64,000 nucleotides of DNA from SAR324 cluster bacterium (GTDB lineage: Bacteria; SAR324; NAC60-12), in contig JADFZZ010000002.1 in NCBI GenBank assembly GCA_015232315.1, forward strand, positions 62,001 through 126,000. The letters are read 5' to 3'. The position numbers and the translations under genes were made by a program. Positions 14,851 through 23,499 of this stretch are shown here, in pieces. How positions within the stretch are numbered: the first letter of the stretch is position 1; each line of letters opens with the position of its first letter. Under the pieces are notes generated by a model. It had not been told where the DNA came from. It made no database searches and worked only from the letters and a program-made list of their open reading frames with translations.

Positions 14851-15858
14851 TTAACAAATTCTGGGGATTTGCTGGTGCTGAGGCATATCGACTTTCCGGA
14901 AAGAACCATACAGGGTTTCAAAATACACCCGGCCTTTGTTTTTTTCGGTAATTTTTCCGATCACACTGGCCTGCTGGCCTACTTCATAAGAACGCATCCG
15001 CTCCACGATGGCGGCACTGTCTTCGGGGGGACAAACCAGAATCACTTTGCCTTCATTGGCCACATACAACGGATCAATTCCCAACAGGTCACACTGTTGA
15101 CGGATTGCCGGATGAACCGGGATAAACTCTTCCTGAATCACGGCCCCAAACGCCATGCCCTCCACCAGTTCATTCAGCACTGCGGCCACGCCCCCGCGGG
15201 TGGGGTCACGCAGGAACGCGATGGACGGAAATTCTTTCAACAATGCGGGAATCATGGGAGTCAGCGGAGCACAATCGGACGCAAGGGAATCCAGCCCACC
15301 CAGATTTTCTCTGGCGGTGAGAATGGTGATGCCATGATCCGCAATGGTCCCGTTGATCAGAATATGATCGCCGGGGCGAACCTTGTTGCGCCCGAGTTGA
15401 ACCGATTTTTCCACCACCCCGATTCCAGCGGTATTGATGACGAGTCCATCCATCTGATTTCTGGGCAACACTTTGGTATCGCCAGTTACAATTTGAACTC
15501 CGGCCTGTTTGGCAGAAGTCGCCATGAGTTCCACCAGTTCCTGCAACAACGTCAGGGAAAAGCCCTCTTCAATCACAAACGCGGCAGACAGATATTGCGG
15601 AATTCCACCCACCATGCAGAGGTCATTGACGGTTCCGTTGACGGCCAGCGACGCGATACTGCCTCCGGGGAATTTCAAGGGTATAACGGTGTAGGAATCA
15701 GTAGCGAACGCCAGGCGCTGTTCTCCAAAAGGAATCACCGCTCCATCCGCGTATTCCATGAGGTAGGGATTGGAGAAAGATTTGAGGAATACGTCTTGAA
15801 TGAGTTGCTGGGAGGCACGCCCGCCCCCTCCATGCGCCAGAGAAATCACGTCTTTCAT
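14851..15858 (-). CDS. hypE: HypE, hydrogenase maturation (carbamoyl dehydratase)
   Basis: 335 residues, typical length. The AIR-synthase-like fold is shown by AHGGGGRASQQLIQDVF, FATDSYTVIPLKFPGGSIAS, NGTVNDLCMVGG, TGDTKVLP and FLRDPTRGGVAAVLNE. The C-terminus is PRIC, with the terminal Cys that HypF carbamoylates and HypE dehydrates to thiocyanate to supply the cyanide ligands. Its partner HypF is not in the window. It sits 46 bases after the hypX-C stop and is followed by REP-like repeats rather than the usual hyp genes. Confidence 0.95.
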   Translation of the reverse strand: MKDVISLAHGGGGRASQQLIQDVFLKSFSNPYLMEYADGAVIPFGEQRLAFATDSYTVIPLKFPGGSIASLAVNGTVNDLCMVGGIPQYLSAAFVIEEGFSLTLLQELVELMATSAKQAGVQIVTGDTKVLPRNQMDGLVINTAGIGVVEKSVQLGRNKVRPGDHILINGTIADHGITILTARENLGGLDSLASDCAPLTPMIPALLKEFPSIAFLRDPTRGGVAAVLNELVEGMAFGAVIQEEFIPVHPAIRQQCDLLGIDPLYVANEGKVILVCPPEDSAAIVERMRSYEVGQQASVIGKITEKNKGRVYFETLYGSFRKVDMPQHQQIPRIC

Positions 15859-15904
15859 AAATGGATTCTATTCGAAGGACAGGGTGAGCAAAAAAAGACG
15901 ACAC

Positions 15905-16756
15905 TCAGTCGTCACATTCCATGGCCATTATCGGCAATGAAGAGGACCCGGTTTTCATCACGAAACCAGATCGGGATTGTTCAAATTCAGCATGATTGCA
16001 GCACTGTTTCATGGCTTCGAGTTCCAGGCGAACCTGTTCTTTCATGGCACTGAGTAAGGGGGCGTTGAGTACGGATTTCGCACAGAGACGCGCTTCAATA
16101 TTTCCCCGGGCCAGATGTTCCGCACGTCGGGTCACTTCCTGACAAAATGCCGCGGGGTCCCGGTTCAAAGCCTCATGAATCAGTCCCCAGTCCACAGCCT
16201 GACGGCATGAAATCGGCGTGGCTTCATAGATCAATTGCTGGGTTCGGCCATAGCCCACCATGGAAGGCAACAGAATCGACCAGTATTCTGAACCGGACAA
16301 CCCCATATTGACATAGGAGGGATTCAGAACGATTCCATCTCTGGCATAGCGTAAATCCGCCGCCAGGGCCAGCATGACACCACCAGCCGCGGCAGGTCCC
16401 TGTAATGCCGCCAGCACCAGTTTGTTACTGGTTTCCAGAATGGCCTGTACCACACGATTCATGGCTTTAAGATTTTTATAGGCTTGAATGGCAGGATTAT
16501 AGCCATGATGTATGGAATTCAGATCAATGCCGTTGGAAAAAAAATCAGCGCCACCCCACAGGATCACGACTCTGGTTTCAGGATCCTTGACCGCGTTTTC
16601 ATAAGCCGCTAACAACCGTTGGCAATGCAACAGATCCATGGATCCGTTGTAGACAGGAAAGCTGAGATGCCCGACCAGGTTTTTTGCGTCATATTGGATT
16701 TCAGAATTTTCAGGCAATTGTCGCATCCATTGCTGAAGCGTTCCGCACGTGGTCAA
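15905..16756 (-). CDS. hypX: HypX C-terminal half: crotonase-like CO-forming module
   Basis: 283 residues in an enoyl-CoA hydratase/isomerase fold. Visible motifs are RVVILWGGADFFSNGIDLN, the oxyanion-hole loop LAALQGPAAAGGVMLALAAD and the HypX-specific LNPSYVNMGLSGSEYW. In Aquifex HypX a Tyr and a Glu in this last motif act in decarbonylation of formyl-CoA to CO; both are present (Tyr148, Glu157), though the loop is one residue shorter than I remember for fused HypX. Its start overlaps the end of hypC by 47 bases; a start at 16726 (MRQLPENS) would shorten the overlap. The formyl-transferase half lies beyond hypE. Confidence 0.85.
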   Translation of the reverse strand: MTTCGTLQQWMRQLPENSEIQYDAKNLVGHLSFPVYNGSMDLLHCQRLLAAYENAVKDPETRVVILWGGADFFSNGIDLNSIHHGYNPAIQAYKNLKAMNRVVQAILETSNKLVLAALQGPAAAGGVMLALAADLRYARDGIVLNPSYVNMGLSGSEYWSILLPSMVGYGRTQQLIYEATPISCRQAVDWGLIHEALNRDPAAFCQEVTRRAEHLARGNIEARLCAKSVLNAPLLSAMKEQVRLELEAMKQCCNHAEFEQSRSGFVMKTGSSSLPIMAMECDD

Positions 16757-16958
16757 TCAATTCCAAAACAGATTGGGCCTCTTCTTCCACCAGTTTTTCA
16801 ATGGCAACCCCCGCATGTACAATCACATATTCCCCGACGGCCAGTTCCTCAATCAATCCTTTGAAACAGGACCGTTTGGTGCCATTGATGTCCACCCAGC
16901 ACAAATCAGGGTCTGTTGCGTCCATTTCAATCACTTTCATGGGTATGCCCAGACACAT
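16710..16958 (-). CDS. hypC: HypC, hydrogenase maturation chaperone
   Basis: 82 residues, beginning with the invariant MCLGIPMKV. Cys2 binds the Fe(CN)2CO unit with HypD and passes it to the large-subunit precursor. The small beta-barrel core (WVDINGTKRSCFKGLIEELA, VGEYVIVHAGVAI) is intact. It overlaps hypB upstream by 32 bases and the HypX-C gene downstream, so all are co-transcribed. HypD, its usual partner, is not in this cluster. Confidence 0.95.
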   Translation of the reverse strand: MCLGIPMKVIEMDATDPDLCWVDINGTKRSCFKGLIEELAVGEYVIVHAGVAIEKLVEEEAQSVLELIDHVRNASAMDATIA

Positions 16959-17727
16959 GCGTCCTCCTCAACCAGTTGTAAAAATCATTGAATCCTTCGC
17001 CTGTTTTGGCAGAAACAGGAAAAATCATCATATCCGGATTCACTTTCCGGGAAAAAGAAATACAGGCTTGCAAATCAAAATCCAGATAGGGGAGCAAGTC
17101 AATTTTATTGATCAATAACACCTTGGCGGTCAGCAAAAGATCGGGGTATTTGACAGGTTTGTCTTCCCCTTCCGGACAACTGATCACCGCGATCTTCATG
17201 GCTTCACCCAAATCATAGGCGGTGGGACACACCATATTGCCCACGTTTTCAATCATCAACCACCTGATTGAAGGCTGTTGCAATTGATGCCATGCCTGAT
17301 GAATCATTTCAGCATCCAGATGGCAGGCGGCCCCGGTATTGATTTGTACCACCGGAGCACCGGCATTACTGATCCGTTGCGCGTCGCGATCCGTTTGCTG
17401 ATCGCCTTCAATCACGGCCATTGGAAACTCTGAGTTCAAATCCCGGATCATCTTTTCCAGAATGGAAGTTTTTCCAGATCCCGGCGCACTGATCCAGTTC
17501 AGACAAAAGACGCGTTGTGCAATAAAGTGTTCCCGATTGTGTGCGGCAATGTGGTTATTTTTCTGCAAAACCTCTTGTTTGATACTTATTTTTTTAGTGG
17601 TGTTCCCCTGGTCCGGTCTCAAATGTTCCTGATGAGTATGAACCATCGTTTTCTGAGAAATCACTCGAAATGGGGATTGCCCCACGGTGACATGTTCTGT
17701 TTCCAGACAACCGCAATCCTGGCACAT
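16927..17727 (-). CDS. hypB: HypB, GTPase for nickel insertion into hydrogenase
   Basis: The second ATG (17727) is preceded by AGGAG at the right distance, so the protein starts MCQDCGC, the N-terminal nickel-binding CxxCGC motif; 266 residues. A short His-containing linker follows. The G domain has the P-loop SAPGSGKT, VIEGDQQTDRDAQRI, an ENVGNMVCP switch region and the base-recognition motif NKID. HypB with HypA delivers nickel to the hydrogenase large subunit. It is the first gene of the minus-strand hyp operon. No hypA is next to it. Confidence 0.95.
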   Translation of the reverse strand: MCQDCGCLETEHVTVGQSPFRVISQKTMVHTHQEHLRPDQGNTTKKISIKQEVLQKNNHIAAHNREHFIAQRVFCLNWISAPGSGKTSILEKMIRDLNSEFPMAVIEGDQQTDRDAQRISNAGAPVVQINTGAACHLDAEMIHQAWHQLQQPSIRWLMIENVGNMVCPTAYDLGEAMKIAVISCPEGEDKPVKYPDLLLTAKVLLINKIDLLPYLDFDLQACISFSRKVNPDMMIFPVSAKTGEGFNDFYNWLRRTHVSGHTHESD

Positions 17728-17782
17728 TGTTGACTCCTGCATGAACTGAAATTTTTGTGATGTAGTCCTGCTACGACAGCGG

Positions 17783-17814
17783 CGTTGTAATGGACAACGG
17801 ATTCTCTTGTCAAG
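17783..17814 (-). promoter_or_regulatory. Probable promoter of the hyp operon with overlapping palindrome
   Basis: On the minus strand TTGACA is followed after 17 bases by TTACAA, about 60 bases before hypB. The -10 region lies inside the palindrome CGTTGT-AATGG-ACAACG (17783-17799), as expected for a repressor or redox-regulator site. Seen in sequence; the regulator is unknown. Confidence 0.45.
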
Positions 17815-17870
17815 GAAGTTTTAGGCGGAAACGGGAAAAGAATTCACCAGCACATGGATGCCGGATCAAG

Positions 17871-17994
17871 GTAAGCGTTCAGCCGTCAGCTATCAGTTTT
17901 CAGAAATTCTCAAAGACTGGAAGCATAACGATATTTTCTGATATTGAGTCATAATGCTTCTGAGGCGCATAAACACTGAAAGCTGAACGCTTAC
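17871..17994. repeat. MITE-like inverted repeat
   Basis: GTAAGCGTTCAGC (17871-17883) is exactly inverted at 17982-17994, and TTTTCAG/CTGAAA pairs further inside. The 124-base unit between hypB and the BKACE gene has no coding capacity and looks like a small non-autonomous element. Confidence 0.6.
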
Positions 17995-18039
17995 ACCCAT
18001 TCAAAGTATAACCAGAAAAACCGAATTACGAGACAGTGA

Positions 18040-18909
18040 CTATTTAAGTCCGTAAATTTGCCGGGCTTCCTGAGTTGTCGCTATTTCTCGTCCTGTTTCA
18101 TGAATGATTTTCACCAGTGCCTCAATCAATTGTCCGTTTGAGGATGTCTTCTGTCCATCTGGTAAATAAAAAGTATCTTCCACGCCTGTCCTGGCATTTC
18201 CGCCAAGTTCTACCGCACGACGTAACACAGGCCATACTTCAGTTCGACCAATCGCGATCACCTGCCAGGTGGTTCCCGGGTTGAGCTCGTCGACAAGCAA
18301 TGGTATCCACTCAGGTTTTGCGGGCATTCCACTCGCCACGCCCATTACCAGAGAAACATCGACCGGCGATTTCAACAGTCCATTGGCTTCAAGCATCGGA
18401 ATACTGCGGACAATCCCCGTATCAAAACATTCACATTCCGGAACAATGTTATTGTCATACATGACTTTTAAAAACTTCTCGATTTTTGAAACCGGATTAT
18501 CAAAAATAAGTGGAGGCCAGGCCCATGTTCCATCTTTTTTGATCTTGAGATAATTCAGAGTACCCGCATTCATAGCAGCCATTTCAGGTTTAACCCGTTG
18601 CAGACAGGCAACCGGTTCGGAAATATCATCCCCCATAACGCCTGTGGACATGTTGATAATCATGTCAGGAACCCTGTCACGAATGGCACCGCATATTTCC
18701 GCGACAACATCGGGATCCCATGTGGGAAAACGCCCCATTCCGGGTCCCTGCTGACGAAAATGACAATGGACAATGCTCGCACCGGCATTATAAGCCTGCT
18801 CAGCGGCATCCGCCATTTCCCGGGGGGTTACAGGAACTGGATGCATATTGGGGTCTGTCAATACACCTGTCAGGGCACAGGTCACAATCACTTTGTCACT
18901 GGATTTCAT
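18040..18909 (-). CDS. BKACE family beta-keto acid cleavage enzyme (DUF849)
   Basis: The ATG at 18909 has GGAGAG in front; 289 residues. TIM-barrel BKACE features are present: VIVTCALTGVLTDPNMHPVP, AGASIVHCHFR (zinc-binding His pair), NMSTGVMG, AMNAGTLNY, PECECFDTGIV, LVMGVASGMPA, and a C-terminal LGGNARTGVEDTFYLPDG. The family condenses a beta-keto acid with acetyl-CoA to give acetoacetate and a CoA ester; substrates vary (3-keto-5-aminohexanoate, dehydrocarnitine and others). Residue-level prediction of the substrate was not possible. A perfect TetR-type palindrome lies upstream. It stands alone, without neighbouring lysine- or carnitine-degradation genes. Confidence 0.88.
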   Translation of the reverse strand: MKSSDKVIVTCALTGVLTDPNMHPVPVTPREMADAAEQAYNAGASIVHCHFRQQGPGMGRFPTWDPDVVAEICGAIRDRVPDMIINMSTGVMGDDISEPVACLQRVKPEMAAMNAGTLNYLKIKKDGTWAWPPLIFDNPVSKIEKFLKVMYDNNIVPECECFDTGIVRSIPMLEANGLLKSPVDVSLVMGVASGMPAKPEWIPLLVDELNPGTTWQVIAIGRTEVWPVLRRAVELGGNARTGVEDTFYLPDGQKTSSNGQLIEALVKIIHETGREIATTQEARQIYGLK

Positions 18910-18966
18910 AACCATCTCTCCACAAAATTCAACATGAACTGTTGATTTGATTAATCATAATAAATA

Positions 18967-18982
18967 AACCAAGCACTTGGTT
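18967..18982. promoter_or_regulatory. TetR-type operator upstream of the BKACE gene
   Basis: AACCAAG-CA-CTTGGTT, two 7-base arms, about 58 bases before the start codon. This form is typical of operators of TetR-family repressors of acyl-CoA metabolism. A TetR gene occurs at 39380-40090 but nothing links the two. Confidence 0.5.
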
Positions 18983-19059
18983 GGTTGACTGTAACAGGCT
19001 CTAAATAGAGGTGCAAGTTCTGGTTTTAAAAATATTGTGAGAGACTACGACTTCCAGGC

Positions 19060-19316
19060 ATGAGCCAACTGTTGTCATTGAGAGCGTTTCGGAGTCTACT
19101 GGATGTCACCTTACCAAAGCGGATTTCCATTGTTTTTCTGAAACAATATATCATGAAAGCGAGTGGGCATAAGACCTGAGTATGTTCCAGCGATACAATC
19201 TGGTTGATGAAAAAGACATTGCGGACATGAAATGGAAAAATGCTTCGTCTGTTAATTCTGAAGACATGAAAAAGAAATTGATTCAGGCAGGATTTGATCC
19301 GGAAGAAATGCTTTAA
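19060..19316 (+). pseudogene. Tyrosine recombinase (integrase) C-terminal remnant
   Basis: The plus strand encodes KASGHKT, then after a one-base frame change SMFQRYNLVDEKDIADM and a stop at 19314. GHKT(R)S.F.RYN...E.D is the C-terminal signature of phage-type integrases, including the catalytic Tyr. Upstream a degraded RAF-R-like segment may contain the catalytic Arg box. It lies 157 bases from two tRNA genes, common integration targets. The core and N-terminus are lost. Confidence 0.65.
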
Positions 19317-19472
19317 GCGTTGCTCCAAACATCATCTCTCCATAAAAAGCATTTTTGAAATTTTCGTGAGCGATGTCGGTTGGCTGGTGATTCGAATCCG
19401 CTACTGGACACCTATATGGACACCACTGAATCTTTTTAATGGGGACTTATTGATGTAAGTAAGTGATTTTAT

Positions 19473-19549
<77 letters not shown>

Positions 19550-19578
19550 ATCCATAGGAGAGAATTAAACTATCAAAA

Positions 19579-19655
19579 TGGAGCGGGAAACCGGGCTCGA
19601 ACCGGCGACCCTCAGCTTGGAAGGCTGATGCTCTAGCCAACTGAGCTACTCCCGC
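19579..19655 (-). tRNA. tRNA-Gly (TCC)
   Basis: 77 bases with encoded CCA. It starts GCGGGAGTAGCTCAGTTGG, has anticodon loop CTTCCAA (TCC), and ends GGTTCGAGCCCGGTTTCCCGC. It is transcribed in the same direction as and just before the fMet tRNA, with a 29-base spacer. Confidence 0.95.
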
Positions 19656-19780
19656 TTCATTTGAAGAGGCCTAAGCTATTAGGTCTGTAAGGAATGTCAA
19701 GAGAGAAATCAAAAAAATCATGAGGCTATCAATACAGGCGCCATTGACTGGGGCTTGCTCATAATTTTCGGCTACAAAAC

Positions 19781-19838
19781 GTAGGGGCGAACCTGTGTGT
19801 TCGTTCAGTTCAGGGCTGACACACAGGTTTGCCCCTAC
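19781..19838. repeat. Long palindromic dispersed repeat
   Basis: GTAGGGGCGAACCTGTGTG is inverted at the right end (CACACAGGTTTGCCCCTAC) around a 20-base loop. Related to the palindrome at 12607-12632 and more loosely to the units at 29459-29786. The surrounding stretch 19656-19949 has no gene. Confidence 0.7.
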
Positions 19839-19949
19839 AGTACAAAACCCAAGGAGGGAAACACATCAAATCTCCGGTTTTGATATATGGCCGAAAATTT
19901 GATCGACCCCCAGCAAGCATATATATTCCCCTGAATCAAAGAATTTTTT

Positions 19950-20498
19950 TCAATTGCCTGAAAGGGTTGTGAACAATGTAGGTTCAGTGGTCAATTCCAT
20001 ATGAAAACGATGGTTTTGAGGTGTTCGGATGGACAGACGGACACAGGGATGTCCATCGGATGACGTTGTTGTTTTAAAATACAAACCGATTGGTGTGGTA
20101 ATTGGTACCACTGCGGGGATTGTGGCATGCGCCACCAGTTCGAATTTATTTTGAATGTCAGTGCGAGCTTTTCCAATGATGTGATTTACCAGTTCTCCCA
20201 GTGCTCCACGGACATCATCTGACATATAGTGTGTCGGAATCTCATCTTCTGGCATTCCCATGTTACGCAGAGCTGCAGTGACCAGTTCCAGGGCAGCATC
20301 TCCTGAAAAATTTAATACCATCAAGCCCTTATAGTTTCCCCAGAAATTTACAAAGGCGCCAATGTCTTCTGAAAGCTGAATTCCAGGAATAAACTGGGCT
20401 GTTTTGGACACTGAAACTTTAAGCTGGCATGAACGTTCAATCACTTCTTTCAAAGCATCTTTGAAAATACTGGCAATCGTCAAAATAGATGTATTCAT
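19950..20498 (-). CDS. DUF3334 / CheX-like domain protein
   Basis: 182 residues. Motifs follow the DUF3334 pattern: GLMVLNFSGDAALELVTAAL, a GMPEDEIP loop, then DDVRGALGELVNHIIGKART, whose Glu and Asn resemble the ExxN phosphatase motif of the CheC/CheX family. CheX-like proteins dephosphorylate CheY, or act as phosphorelay partners. A stand-alone CheY is encoded at 50438-50818, not next to it. DUF3334 itself is uncharacterised as far as I know, so a chemotaxis role is inference. No signal peptide. It stands alone on the minus strand. Confidence 0.68.
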   Translation of the reverse strand: MNTSILTIASIFKDALKEVIERSCQLKVSVSKTAQFIPGIQLSEDIGAFVNFWGNYKGLMVLNFSGDAALELVTAALRNMGMPEDEIPTHYMSDDVRGALGELVNHIIGKARTDIQNKFELVAHATIPAVVPITTPIGLYFKTTTSSDGHPCVRLSIRTPQNHRFHMELTTEPTLFTTLSGN

Positions 20499-20661
20499 AA
20501 AATCCTTTCAGGTAATAAAAACTTAAAATGCTATAATTTCTGAAAAAAATTGACTTCCGTCTGATTATATCATCTCAACGAACTTTCATAGAATTCATAA
20601 AAAATAAAAAATCATAAGAAGACTTCAACGGAATTGATCTGCTGTGTGTAATGTGTACCCT

Positions 20662-22257
20662 TTAAAACTCATAAGCATAAGCAATCGATGCCTGGTTGGC
20701 CCCCATGGTTTCGCCAGTCATCAATTGTTCTTCCACCATCACCGCAGTCGCATTGAAGGTCCAGGTCGAAGGACCTTTGTCCGGATTCCAGATCCAGGCA
20801 TTGCTACCGCCCATTTGAGCCACAGGTTGCGCGGCAAAGCCTACCAGAACAGTTTTGAGGGTTTCACCAAATTCGTACATCACCACCAGATTTTCCTGGA
20901 TCTTATCCAGATCACGCCAGTACCCGAAAGGTGTTGCCTCGTTTTCGTAAAACAACAGATGCGTGTTTTCAGGCACATGACTCAGATAACGGTATGAAAC
21001 CACCGGCATGATAAACAGATTGCCAAACTTGCCTTCCAGTCCCCAGGAAGTTGCCATGTGTGTCACTGGAACCGACATCATTTCTGTGGCGGTTCCATCG
21101 GTGTAGAGATGGTTGAAATTCTTTTCATCAAAATAAATTATTTCACCCTTCAGGACAAAACTCCCCATGGCCGCATCCAGTTCCATGAATCCGAAATTGG
21201 TTTCCCTGGTAATTTCCGTAAAATTATCCACGAGGGATCCTGACGAAAAAGTAGAACTGACATTAGCTTGAGGATCTGTCGAAAAACTGAAACGGGCGTC
21301 ATTCTGGGGATCGGCCCAGTGAAAAAAACCAAATGCGATATCAAAGGAATCCAGTGAAAGGCCATAGCGAAGCCCCCCTTGGGCTTGCAAAAATGTCTGG
21401 TCTTCACCTTTGCCGTTTTCTTCTTCAGCCGTGTACTGATCCCGGTAACGGGTAAATGCGGTGCCCACACTTTCCAGCTTGAACGGTGCGAGATAAAGGG
21501 TCACGGACTGGACATCCCCCTGCCATTGCCAGGTGAATGCCGGAACAGGTTGTTTTTCTGATGAGGAGTTGAATAAATCGCCAGTTCCCCCTTCCGTTTT
21601 GTTCAGCACATCCAGCACTCCGTTAAAATTGACTTTGCCCAGTTTTATCACCTGAAAACCTCCACGGATGGTATTGCGTCCGTTCCGATAATTCACATAC
21701 GCTTCATGGACATTGAAGCCATACGCCTCGGAATATTTGTCAGCATCCTGTGTCTGGGAAAAATAGATAGAATAGCGGTAATAATGATTCCAGTTAGCGG
21801 AAGTGTTGAGCTTGAGTTCACCAGTATAACGGTTGATGAGTTTGTAATCCTGTGAATCCTCAACCACGCCGGGCAGATTATAACCGCCCATTTTCGTGTA
21901 TTGGGTAGACGGGGTGATGGACCAGGTTTGCTTGAAGCGGAAGGTAGGAGTGTAAACCGGATCTGAAGCAGGCATAGCGGCAGGTGTTTCTGTCATCGAA
22001 GGATAAGCGTCCAGCATGGTTGGTGCGGCCTCCAGCATCGCAGGAGAACCGCCGGCATCCAGCCCGGGTTCAGTCAGTGAGGGTTCGGTGATTCCCGGAT
22101 CAGGCTGTGCGAATTCTGCATCCAGGGCAGGTTCTTCAATGGTTGCGGGTGTTGATCCTACATCTGCGGGTTCCTGCCCCATGGACACTGGAACCATCAG
22201 TCCTGCCATCCCTGCCATAATAAAAAATCTCAACAAATTTTTATATAAAGGACGCAT
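20662..22257 (-). CDS. Outer-membrane beta-barrel protein
   Basis: The second ATG (22257) is well placed after AGGAGAG; 531 residues. A signal peptide (FFIMAGMAGLMVPVSMGQ) is followed by a Pro/Glu/Ala-rich low-complexity linker of about 75 residues. The rest alternates polar and hydrophobic strands rich in Tyr/Trp and ends in YEF, the C-terminal aromatic signal of outer-membrane barrels. It resembles DUF1302-type or alginate-porin-like barrels in style, without a firm family match. A periplasmic protein gene lies 91 bases upstream on the same strand, so the two may form a pair. Confidence 0.75.
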   Translation of the reverse strand: MRPLYKNLLRFFIMAGMAGLMVPVSMGQEPADVGSTPATIEEPALDAEFAQPDPGITEPSLTEPGLDAGGSPAMLEAAPTMLDAYPSMTETPAAMPASDPVYTPTFRFKQTWSITPSTQYTKMGGYNLPGVVEDSQDYKLINRYTGELKLNTSANWNHYYRYSIYFSQTQDADKYSEAYGFNVHEAYVNYRNGRNTIRGGFQVIKLGKVNFNGVLDVLNKTEGGTGDLFNSSSEKQPVPAFTWQWQGDVQSVTLYLAPFKLESVGTAFTRYRDQYTAEEENGKGEDQTFLQAQGGLRYGLSLDSFDIAFGFFHWADPQNDARFSFSTDPQANVSSTFSSGSLVDNFTEITRETNFGFMELDAAMGSFVLKGEIIYFDEKNFNHLYTDGTATEMMSVPVTHMATSWGLEGKFGNLFIMPVVSYRYLSHVPENTHLLFYENEATPFGYWRDLDKIQENLVVMYEFGETLKTVLVGFAAQPVAQMGGSNAWIWNPDKGPSTWTFNATAVMVEEQLMTGETMGANQASIAYAYEF

Positions 22258-22347
22258 CATCTCTCTCCTGAAAAATACTGATTTGCGGGAAAATCAAAAC
22301 TCTCCCATGAACATGCATAGGGGCACGATCAATAAACATGATTCGGA

Positions 22348-23193
22348 TCAATCCGTCAGAAACAACACACTGGATCCTGCCGTTTGAAGAACAGGATCCT
22401 GTTTCATATCCAGATAAACCTGATATTTCCCGGATGCGTCTTTAGTGATATCTATCTGGGTTTCAAAAACATAGTTTTCTTCATTACCCTGAGTGCTACG
22501 GACCCGCACCACCGTGGCCATCCATTCGCCTGAGATCTGATAGTAGAACTGTGGAAAAAACCGATACACTTTCCGCATCACATTGCTGATGTAGTAACTG
22601 ATCAGGACCGGAACTTTTTTCTGTTTGTGATAATAGGCAATCACCAGCTCATACTGGGAATCTCCTGCTTTTTTACGGGTGGTGATCTTGACATATTCAG
22701 GCGCTTTTTCCTGTTCCTCGCACACCGATTCATAATTGGGATCATCCAGTAACTTGAAATCATCCGTGTCAATATTGGTTCCACGAATTGTGCTGGAACT
22801 TTGATTGGCTTGAAAACTGGTGCATTCCGTATTGGCCGCGATTTCACATTCCGCGCATAAGAAACTGCGTTCTCCCCGACTCACTACACATTGTGGTGCG
22901 GTTTTGCCCTGAACAAAATTCACTCTTTTATACCCACCGTCCTGAACAATATGGGCTCGCTCAATTTTGGAGGTACGGATAGCAAGATTGGCCGCCGCGC
23001 ATTCCTGTCCTTCACAGGGACTCATCCGTAGATGAGCGCTCAATTTTTCACGCAGAAGAGGATTGGATTCTTTGGACTGTTTGACAAACGCCTGAATTTT
23101 TTCCTGAGTATCCAGATCCTTGCAACCAATCGCCCACACTGAAAATGGAATCAGGGATATCAGTAAGGTCAGAATCATTTTTTGAAACTTCAT
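22348..23193 (-). CDS. Secreted cysteine-containing protein, LolA-like C-terminal domain
   Basis: The ATG at 23193 has GGAGTTGAT before it; the frame is open 41 codons further up but lacks a ribosome site. 281 residues with a signal peptide (MKFQKMILTLLISLIPFSVWA). The N-terminal half holds several Cys residues (CEGQEC, CAECEIAANTEC) likely to form disulfides. The C-terminal half (YELVIAYYHKQKKVPVLISY, ISGEWMATVVRVRS) resembles the lipoprotein-sorting LolA-like fold that often partners outer-membrane barrels. Consistent with this, a barrel protein gene follows. Function unknown. Confidence 0.65.
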   Translation of the reverse strand: MKFQKMILTLLISLIPFSVWAIGCKDLDTQEKIQAFVKQSKESNPLLREKLSAHLRMSPCEGQECAAANLAIRTSKIERAHIVQDGGYKRVNFVQGKTAPQCVVSRGERSFLCAECEIAANTECTSFQANQSSSTIRGTNIDTDDFKLLDDPNYESVCEEQEKAPEYVKITTRKKAGDSQYELVIAYYHKQKKVPVLISYYISNVMRKVYRFFPQFYYQISGEWMATVVRVRSTQGNEENYVFETQIDITKDASGKYQVYLDMKQDPVLQTAGSSVLFLTD

Positions 23194-23499
23194 ATCAACT
23201 CCATGATTGATTTGAAAAATAGGCTTTAATGTTAAGGGTTCTCCTGAAACCCTCTTACTACAAAAAAGGAATTTCTGACAAGGATTTATCGAATAAAATA
23301 AAAACGGAGACAACATTTTTAATATAATTCTGATCCTTCATATACAAAGATGATATCCTGGACAAGAGTTTACTGCTCAAAAATCACTTTGTTTATTAAA
23401 ATCCATCTGATAAACGAGAAAAGCCGGAGGTGATAATTTTTATAGAAAATTATCGCATACTTAACCAATGATCCATGTCAAGATCGCTCGGACAGAATC

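Noticed and set aside
14803-16053. Long plus-strand ORF of 416 codons opposite hypE
   Set aside because: It mirrors hypE and part of HypX-C on the other strand, has no family signature and begins within a repeat; it is a shadow.
19026-19328. 100-codon minus-strand ORF next to the tRNAs
   Set aside because: The opposite strand carries the integrase C-terminal signature, which explains the sequence better.
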